Shown piece by piece: positions 58,515-64,000 of a stretch of DNA of 64,000 nt. The notes below the pieces were generated by a model. The model did not search any database, had not been told where the DNA came from, and saw only the letters and a list, made by a program, of their open reading frames with translations. The DNA lies in assembly GCF_017308015.1 (NCBI RefSeq), contig NZ_JAFKFW010000016.1:1-64000 (forward strand), given 5' to 3'. The translations under genes and the position numbers were made by a program. The stretch is from Allobosea sp. Its GTDB lineage: Bacteria > Pseudomonadota > Alphaproteobacteria > Rhizobiales > Beijerinckiaceae. Position 1 is the stretch's first letter. Every line of letters begins with the position of its first letter.

Positions 58515-59504
58515 ATGGACAGCCCGACAATGACAGCTTCCACCAAGCCCGAAATCGTCATGACCGGCCCGCTGATGGCCTATGCGGCCGACCAGCTCAA
58601 GGCGCGCTTCACCGTCCACGAACTCTGGAAGGCAACCGATCGCGCCGCCCTCCTGCGCGAAGTGGCGGCCCGTGTGCGCGGCGTCGCCGCCGGCGGCGGC
58701 CACAACCGGGTCGACGGCGCGCTGTTCGACGCGCTGCCCAACCTCCAGGTCATCTCCAGCTTCGGCGTCGGCTACGACCATGTCGACGCGGCCGAGGCCG
58801 GCAAGCGCGGCCTCGTCGTCACCAACACGCCCGACGTCCTGACCGACGAGGTCGCCGACCTCGCGCTCGGCCTGCTGATCGCCACGGTCCGCCAGCTGCC
58901 GCAGGTCGACCGCTACCTGCGCGAAGGCAAGTGGCTGCAGGGCAATTACCCGCTCACCACTTCGTTGCGCGGCCGCAAGGTCGGCATCGTCGGCCTCGGC
59001 CGCATCGGCAAGGCGGTGGCGCAGCGCGTCGAGGCCTTCGGCCTGCCGGTCGTCTATCACGGCCGCTCGCGCCAGCCGGACGTGACCTATCGCTACTACC
59101 CCTCGCTGGTCGACATGGCCGCCGATGTCGACACCCTGATCTCGGTCGCGCCGGGCGGCGCCTCGACCCATCACATCATCAACGCCGAGGTGTTGAAGGC
59201 ACTCGGCCCCAACGGCATCCTGGTCAATGTCGGCCGCGGCACGGTCGTTGACGAACAGGCGCTGATCAAGGCACTCGAGGACAAGACCATCCTCTCCGCC
59301 GGCCTCGACGTGTTCGAGGACGAGCCGCGCGTGCCCGCGGAGCTGATCGCGATCGAGCATGCCGTGCTGCTGCCCCATGTCGGCTCGGCCTCGGTCCATA
59401 CTCGCGAGGCGATGGGCCAGCTTCTGGTCGACAATCTGGTTTCATGGTTCGATGGCAAGGGTCCGCTGACGCCCGTGTCGGAGACACCATGGAAAAAGGC
59501 CTGA
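58515..59504 (+). CDS. D-2-hydroxyacid dehydrogenase (glyoxylate/hydroxypyruvate reductase-like)
   Basis: A 329-aa NAD(P)-dependent D-isomer-specific 2-hydroxyacid dehydrogenase, likely reducing glyoxylate or hydroxypyruvate. VGIVGLGRIGKAVAQR near residue 157 binds the nucleotide, and the catalytic Arg, Glu and His are in NVGRGTVVDE, DVFEDEP and LLPHVGSAS. ATG 58515 was chosen; MTASTKP at 58530 is possible. Its 3' end overlaps the protease-inhibitor gene by 16 bp. Confidence 0.92.
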   Translation: MDSPTMTASTKPEIVMTGPLMAYAADQLKARFTVHELWKATDRAALLREVAARVRGVAAGGGHNRVDGALFDALPNLQVISSFGVGYDHVDAAEAGKRGLVVTNTPDVLTDEVADLALGLLIATVRQLPQVDRYLREGKWLQGNYPLTTSLRGRKVGIVGLGRIGKAVAQRVEAFGLPVVYHGRSRQPDVTYRYYPSLVDMAADVDTLISVAPGGASTHHIINAEVLKALGPNGILVNVGRGTVVDEQALIKALEDKTILSAGLDVFEDEPRVPAELIAIEHAVLLPHVGSASVHTREAMGQLLVDNLVSWFDGKGPLTPVSETPWKKA

Positions 59505-60283
59505 TCCGTCGGCTGCTGCCGCTCCTGATCCTCGGCGCCGGCTCACTACCGGCCGTCGCCCAGACGGCGCCGCTTCCGCGCGGTGCCGACAAGGCGCCAG
59601 AGGCGATCCGCCCCTGGCTCGGCGCCTGGGAGCTTGAACTCGCCGGCGCATCGCGAAGCTGCACCGTTACCCTCGGCGCGGAAGCGGCCGGCAGCATGCA
59701 CCGCTTGCGCTTCCCGGCAACCTGCCGGCGCGCTCTGCCGGTTCTCGATACCGCCACCGCCTGGGCCTTGACGGTGGACGGGCGGCCTCGCATCACGGAT
59801 GACACCGGCAAGGAGCTCGTGAGCTTTCAGAGCGGCACGGCCGAGACCGGCCTCGACGGCAAAGGCAGCGACGGCAAGACTTATCGGCTGGCATCGCGCA
59901 ACCATTCCCGCATCGCCCCGCAGACTGCGCAGGACCGGGCTGGGACAGCCGCCCGGCGCATCACCGTCGTCGACCCCGCGACCGCTCCCGCCCCCGAGAC
60001 CCTGCCGGGACGCTATGTTCTGATGCGACAGCAGAATCGCGAGGCCTGTCGCCTCGTGCTCTCCGCCCCATCGACCGACGGCCACCGGCCCGCCGCCTTC
60101 GAGGGCCTCTGTCCGGATACCGGGCTGACGATCTTCGATCCGGTCGGCTGGCGCTATACAGGCGGCCGGTTGACCCTCGTTGCGCGCCGCGGCCATGGCA
60201 CCGACCTCGTCTTCGAGAACGGCCAGTGGCGCAAGGATCCTGCTGTCGGCGCCCCGCTCCTGATGCGCAAGCTCGCGCCGTAG
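59489..60283 (+). CDS. AprI/Inh family protease inhibitor, two domains
   Basis: A 264-aa exported protein: signal peptide to about AVAQ (residue 25), then two copies of the AprI/Inh-type beta-barrel fold. Copy 1 begins RPWLGAWELELAGASRSC near 41, and copy 2 GRYVLMRQQNREACRLVL near 173. Each copy has a pair of cysteines in the expected positions. Single-domain members block serralysin-type metalloproteases in the periplasm, their N-terminus reaching the active-site zinc. No protease gene is in the window. Two domains in one chain is unusual. Confidence 0.82.
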   Translation: MEKGLIRRLLPLLILGAGSLPAVAQTAPLPRGADKAPEAIRPWLGAWELELAGASRSCTVTLGAEAAGSMHRLRFPATCRRALPVLDTATAWALTVDGRPRITDDTGKELVSFQSGTAETGLDGKGSDGKTYRLASRNHSRIAPQTAQDRAGTAARRITVVDPATAPAPETLPGRYVLMRQQNREACRLVLSAPSTDGHRPAAFEGLCPDTGLTIFDPVGWRYTGGRLTLVARRGHGTDLVFENGQWRKDPAVGAPLLMRKLAP

Positions 60284-60322
60284 AGCGCATGGCCGTCCGA
60301 GCCGGCCATGCGAATCAGAACG

Positions 60323-61456
60323 CTACTCGGCAGCGGCGGGGCTCAGCACACCCCGGCGAATCTGATCTTCCTCGATCGATTCGAACAGGGCGCGGAAATT
60401 GCCCTCGCCAAACCCGTCATCGCCCTTGCGCTGGATGAACTCGAAGAAGATCGGTCCGACCACCGTGGCCGAGAATATCTGCAGCAGCACCTTGCTCATC
60501 CGGCCCTGCTTCTCGCCGAGTGCGACCGCGCCCTCGCCATCGATCAGGATGCCGTTGGCCTTCAGTCGCTCGACCGGCTCGCCATGGTTCGGCACGCGGG
60601 CATCGACCTTCTCGTAATAGGTCGCGGGCGGCGATGGCATGAAGGGCAGGCCGTTGCCGCGCAAGGCCTCGACGCTGGCATAGATGTCGCGCGAGCCCAT
60701 CGCGACGTGCTGGATGCCCTCGCCCTTGTACTGGCGCAGGTATTCCTCGATCTGGCTCCTGTCGTCGAGCGACTCGTTGATCGGGATGCGGATCTTGCCG
60801 CAGGGCGAGGTCAGCGCCCGCGAGATCAACCCGGTCAGCTTGCCCTCGATATTGAAGAAGCGGATCTCGCGGAAATTGAACAGGTTGCCGTACCAGTCGG
60901 CCCAATGGTCCATGCGTCCGCGCATGACGTTATGGGTAAGGTGATCGAGATAGTACAGGCCGGCCTGCTCGGGATGGGGATCGCGCTCGCCGGCCCACTC
61001 GAAATCGACGTCCCAGATCGAGCCCTTCTCGCCATAGCGGTCGACGAAATAGAGCAGCGAACCGCCGATACCGCGCACGGCAGGGATCGCAAGCTCGCCC
61101 GGCCCGATCGCGCTCTCGTAGGGCTCGGCGCCGAGCGACACCGCCCGGTCGAAAGCGTGCTTCGCATCGACGACGCGGAAGGCCATGGCGCAGGCGCAAG
61201 GGCCGTGCTCGGCCGCGAAGGCCTGGGCGAAGGAACCGGGCTCGGCATTCACCACGAAATTGACGTCGCCCTGGCGGTAGAGCGTCACCTGCTTCGAGCG
61301 ATGGCGGGCGACCTTGGTGAAGCCCATCGTCTCGAACAGGGAACCGAGCTTTTCCGGTTCAGGATGAGCGAACTCGACGAACTCGAAACCGTCGGTTCCC
61401 ATCGGGTTGGCGGCCGAGATCGCGGGCGGGGCTGCATCATGCGGAAACGGACCCAT
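60323..61456 (-). CDS. hppD: 4-hydroxyphenylpyruvate dioxygenase
   Basis: A 377-aa Fe(II) dioxygenase that converts 4-hydroxyphenylpyruvate to homogentisate in tyrosine catabolism. The iron ligands are H in LTHNVMRG, H in GIQHVAMGS and E in FFEFIQRKG. The start at 61456 gives AGGAGG at 7 bp; ATG 61462 would be too close to it. It is divergent from an Lrp-type regulator. Confidence 0.96.
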   Translation of the reverse strand: MGPFPHDAAPPAISAANPMGTDGFEFVEFAHPEPEKLGSLFETMGFTKVARHRSKQVTLYRQGDVNFVVNAEPGSFAQAFAAEHGPCACAMAFRVVDAKHAFDRAVSLGAEPYESAIGPGELAIPAVRGIGGSLLYFVDRYGEKGSIWDVDFEWAGERDPHPEQAGLYYLDHLTHNVMRGRMDHWADWYGNLFNFREIRFFNIEGKLTGLISRALTSPCGKIRIPINESLDDRSQIEEYLRQYKGEGIQHVAMGSRDIYASVEALRGNGLPFMPSPPATYYEKVDARVPNHGEPVERLKANGILIDGEGAVALGEKQGRMSKVLLQIFSATVVGPIFFEFIQRKGDDGFGEGNFRALFESIEEDQIRRGVLSPAAAE

Positions 61457-61548
61457 GGGCATTCCTCCTGTCTGGTTCTGTCGAGGCGCTCAATCATCGC
61501 GCGATCGACAGACGAATTCCGTGCAAACTTGCTCCCTATTGAAATTTC

Positions 61549-61567
61549 GATGCATGATCCGTGCATC
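61549..61567. promoter_or_regulatory. Dyad GATGCA-N7-TGCATC
   Basis: A perfect 6-bp inverted repeat with a 7-bp centre lies in the hppD-lrp divergent region, 22 bp before the regulator start. Lrp/AsnC proteins usually bind such dyads, so it is a candidate site for autoregulation and hppD control. Confidence 0.45.
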
Positions 61568-61589
61568 ACGGACCCATCGGATGCGTTAT

Positions 61590-62060
61590 ATGACCACTCT
61601 TGACGCGCTCGACTGGCGCCTGCTCGACGCCCTCCAGAACGATGCCTCCCTGACCAACGCAGCTCTGGCGGAGGCAGTGGGGCTGTCTGCGAGCCAGGTC
61701 TCGCGCCGGCGGCAGAGGCTGGAGCAGGAGGGCGTGATCCGCGGCTACCGGGCCGCGCTGGAGCCCTCCGCCGTCGGCCTCGGCGTCATCGTCTTCATTC
61801 ATGTGGCGCTCGATACGCATACGCGCGACAATGCCCGCCGCTTCCGCGACCTCGTGCGATTGACACCCGCGATCCTCGAGGCCCATGCCCTGACGGGCGA
61901 GGCGGACTACCTGCTGAAGGTCGCCGTCGGCGACCTCAAGGCGCTCGCCCGGCTGGTCAACGAAATCCTGATGCCGCATGAGAGCGTGGCCCGCGTCCGT
62001 TCCGAGATCGCGCTGGAAACGCTCAAGGAGCCGGGGCTGCTGCCGCTGCCGATGACTTGA
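61590..62060 (+). CDS. Lrp/AsnC family transcriptional regulator
   Basis: A 156-aa regulator. The N-terminal HTH is DWRLLDALQNDASLTNAAL with VGLSASQVSRRRQRLEQEGVI, and the C-terminal RAM domain ends in a typical AHALTGEADYLLKVAVGDL stretch near residue 100. Lrp-type genes beside hppD often respond to tyrosine or phenylalanine. ATG 61590 fits the fold best; ATG 61581 would add three residues. Confidence 0.92.
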   Translation: MTTLDALDWRLLDALQNDASLTNAALAEAVGLSASQVSRRRQRLEQEGVIRGYRAALEPSAVGLGVIVFIHVALDTHTRDNARRFRDLVRLTPAILEAHALTGEADYLLKVAVGDLKALARLVNEILMPHESVARVRSEIALETLKEPGLLPLPMT

Positions 62061-62159
62061 GCGCCAAGCTGTGCAAACTGGGGCCTTGGTCACGCCGCTT
62101 TCATGCGGCTGATCGATCCCGACTGCGCGGCATCGCGGCCGCCAACAGGAGAAGCCTAG

Positions 62160-63044
62160 ATGTTCAATGCCAAATCCCTGCTCGACGCCCTGATCAATGC
62201 CGGCAGCCAGGCAGGCGCGCAGGCAGGGCAGCAGGGCGGCCTGGGCGGCCTGCTCGGCGGGCTCGCCGATCAGGTCCAGCGCTCGGGTGGGCTCGGCGGA
62301 CTGGCCGGACAGATCCTGACCCAGGCCACGCAAGGGCTCGGGGACGCGGCACGACAGGCCGGCGTGCAGCAGGGCGCCGGCGATGCGCTCGGCCGGGTCA
62401 CCGGCGGCCGGACACCCGACCAGCTCATCGAGCAGGCCAAGGGCGTGTTCAGCAGCAACCCGGCCCTGGCGACGGCTGTGCTCGGCGGCCTCGGCGCGCT
62501 CGTCTTCGGAACCAGCACGGGCCGCTCGGTCGCGGGCTCGGCGGCCAAGCTCGGCGGCCTCGCCCTGATCGGCGGCCTCGCCTACAAGGCCTATCAGAAC
62601 TACCAGGCCGGCAAACCGCTGCTCAACGCCGGCCAGCAGGAGCTGCTGCCGGCACCGGCCGGCACCGGCTTCGAGCCACAGGCCGCGACCGAGGCAACCG
62701 CCCTCGTCTTCATCCGCGCCATGATCGCGGCGGCGGCGGCCGACGGCCATATCGATGCCGACGAGCGCAGCACCATCCTGGGCGGCCTGAAGGAGGCGGG
62801 ATTGGAGCAGGAAGCTCATGACTGGCTGGCCAAGGAAATGGCCAAGCCGGCCTCGATCGACACGCTGGTCGAGGCGGCCGAGAGCCCGGAACTCGCCGCC
62901 CAGATCTACACGGCGGCGCGCATCGCCATCAATCCGGATAATGCTGCCGAAAAGGACTTCCTGGCGGGGCTTGCCGGCTCGCTCGGGCTAGATGCCGAGC
63001 TGGTCGCCAATATCGACGCCGCCGCCAGCGCCGCCAAGGTCTGA
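62160..63044 (+). CDS. DUF533 (YebE-like) protein with TerB-type domain
   Basis: A 294-aa protein. Residues 1-95 are glycine/glutamine-rich and disordered (QAGQQGGLGGLLGGLADQ). A hydrophobic segment follows (about 105-140). The C-terminal domain is all-helical and resembles TerB/DUF533, with VFIRAMIAAAAADGHIDADE near 183, the acidic loop typical of the family. Family members are inner-membrane-associated; function unknown. AGGAGA lies 8 bp upstream of ATG 62160. Confidence 0.85.
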   Translation: MFNAKSLLDALINAGSQAGAQAGQQGGLGGLLGGLADQVQRSGGLGGLAGQILTQATQGLGDAARQAGVQQGAGDALGRVTGGRTPDQLIEQAKGVFSSNPALATAVLGGLGALVFGTSTGRSVAGSAAKLGGLALIGGLAYKAYQNYQAGKPLLNAGQQELLPAPAGTGFEPQAATEATALVFIRAMIAAAAADGHIDADERSTILGGLKEAGLEQEAHDWLAKEMAKPASIDTLVEAAESPELAAQIYTAARIAINPDNAAEKDFLAGLAGSLGLDAELVANIDAAASAAKV

Positions 63045-63064
63045 CGCGCGCCAGCCATCGCCAT

Positions 63065-63089
63065 GACGGTGCCCGGCACGGGCACCGTC
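63065..63089 (+). terminator. Strong hairpin after the DUF533 gene
   Basis: GACGGTGCCC (63065-63074) and GGGCACCGTC (63080-63089) form a perfect 10-bp stem with a 5-nt loop, 21 bp beyond the stop codon. No T-run follows, so it is more a Rho-assisted or stabilising hairpin. Confidence 0.55.
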
Positions 63090-63275
63090 TGCCCGTGCTT
63101 TCGCTCAATGCGGAAGCGCGATGTTAAGCATGGCGTTGAAATCACTGCCCGTTTCGACGCTACATGCACCCCCATTTAGGATTTCCCCGCCGATAACACC
63201 CGCGCCGGTCGAGCCGGCGGCCGGGTTCCGCATCGCGGAGGCCGGCCCGTGTCTGCGGGGGAGACGGGTCGATCC

Positions 63276-64000
63276 ATGTCCGTGACGGCGATGATAAGGG
63301 CGATGCGGCCGCATCACTGGCTCAAGAACGGCCTTGTCTTCATCCCGATCCTGCTCAACCACGACGCCTTCGATCCACACGCGCTCTGGCTCGGGCTGAT
63401 CGCCTTCGTCGCCTTCAGCTTGATCGCCTCGGCAATCTATCTCCTCAACGACATCAAGGATGTCGAAGCGGACCGGCGCCATCCGACCAAGTGCAAGCGC
63501 CCGCTCGCGGCCGGCGAGATCACCCCGACGCAGGCCTATGCGGCCGTGCCGGTGCTCCTCATCGCAGCCTTTTCGACAGCCGCGCTGGTGCCGCAGCCGA
63601 AGAACTTCATCCTCGCGCTGCTGGCCTATCTCTTCCTGGCGCTCGCCTATCTCCTCTTCCTCAAGCGCAAGCTTCTGGTCGACGTGCTCGGCCTCGCGGC
63701 CATGCACACGCTGCGCATCCTTGCCGGAAACGCAGCGGCCGCGGTTCCCGTCTCCTCCTGGCTGCTCGCCTTCGCGATGTTCCTGTTCCTCAGCCTTGCG
63801 CTGGTGAAGCGCTATGCCGAATTGCGCCTGACCCAGGATCAGTCCGGCCTGAAGAAGGCCGGGCGCGGCTACCATGCCGAGGATATCGAGGCCCTGTCCC
63901 AGCTCGGGATGGCCTCGGGCTGCACCTGCGCGCTCATCATGGCGCTCTATGTCGACAGCGCCAATGTGAAGCAGCTCTATAGTCAGCCGAAGCTGATCTG
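63276..64000 (+). CDS. UbiA family prenyltransferase (C-terminus beyond window)
   Basis: At least 241 residues, open to the window edge. The NDIKDVEADRRHPTKCKRP segment near residue 56 is the N-D-x-x-D-x-x-x-D prenyl-diphosphate/Mg site of UbiA-type enzymes, and KRYAELRL near 175 matches the decaprenyl-phosphate phosphoribosyltransferase branch. These transfer a polyprenyl or phosphoribosyl group at the membrane. About seven helices are visible. ATG 63276 follows GGGGAG. The likely family role is synthesis of a lipid-linked sugar, which would fit the glycan genes elsewhere. Confidence 0.88.
   Translation, partial: MSVTAMIRAMRPHHWLKNGLVFIPILLNHDAFDPHALWLGLIAFVAFSLIASAIYLLNDIKDVEADRRHPTKCKRPLAAGEITPTQAYAAVPVLLIAAFSTAALVPQPKNFILALLAYLFLALAYLLFLKRKLLVDVLGLAAMHTLRILAGNAAAAVPVSSWLLAFAMFLFLSLALVKRYAELRLTQDQSGLKKAGRGYHAEDIEALSQLGMASGCTCALIMALYVDSANVKQLYSQPKLI

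Overview
The window is about 64 kb of GC-rich chromosome with strong alphaproteobacterial character. It carries aerobic-type cobaltochelatase genes (cobS/cobT), etfBA, a HIG1-type twin-transmembrane protein, DUF3108 and DUF3060 proteins, a bL28 gene behind its own promoter, and dispersed palindromic repeats of the kind common in Hyphomicrobiales (Rhizobiales). A Bosea- or Methylobacterium-like relative is my best guess; this is inferred from gene content and style, not from a database search. Gene density is high and many neighbours share ATGA or GTGA stop/start overlaps. No CRISPR array, rRNA, transposase or phage module was seen.

Layout. 1-5.7 kb: a tandem-GNAT acetyltransferase (cut by the window edge), a small unknown protein, a PEP-mutase/isocitrate-lyase-family enzyme, an IlvD/Edd sugar-acid dehydratase and a class I aminotransferase, with operator-like motifs near the starts. 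5.9-8.4 kb: a DUF3108 protein, rpmB with a leader hairpin, and a phytase-like esterase. 8.4-11.7 kb: cobS, a GFA-family protein and cobT. 11.9-29.8 kb: a large envelope/glycan locus built from two divergent arms. The minus-strand arm encodes a membrane ABC-like protein, a cyclic-nucleotide-binding-domain protein, a membrane cyclase-like protein with a ferredoxin domain, a methyltransferase and two glycosyltransferases. The plus-strand arm encodes a peptide-type ABC importer, a GT4 glycosyltransferase, a polysaccharide deacetylase and a third glycosyltransferase.

29.8-37.7 kb holds housekeeping genes: HIG1 protein, PagL-like deacylase, cob(I)alamin adenosyltransferase, rhomboid protease, etfBA, 3-hydroxybutyryl-CoA dehydrogenase, DUF3060 protein, HNH nuclease, DsbB, a YqaA-type membrane protein and tRNA-Leu(CAA). 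38-48.6 kb: an MFS transporter, then a complete kdpFABCDE potassium system with two extra small membrane-protein genes and a ptsN-like gene at its end. 48.9-59.5 kb: a sugar-acid catabolic locus with a racemase, two 3-hydroxyisobutyrate-dehydrogenase-family enzymes, LacI and FadR regulators, a binding-protein-dependent sugar ABC transporter and a D-2-hydroxyacid dehydrogenase. 59.5-64 kb: a double-domain AprI-like protease inhibitor, hppD with a divergent Lrp regulator, a DUF533 protein and the start of a UbiA-family prenyltransferase.

The most unusual content is the coupled trio at 15.0-20.0 kb. A membrane redox-type cyclase, a CNB-only protein and an ABC exporter-like protein sit together, and each lacks residues normally essential for its family's activity. 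They look like a conserved signalling or transport complex that has moved away from the textbook chemistry of its parts. The best candidates for undescribed small proteins are the 26- and 56-codon membrane ORFs in the kdp operon.
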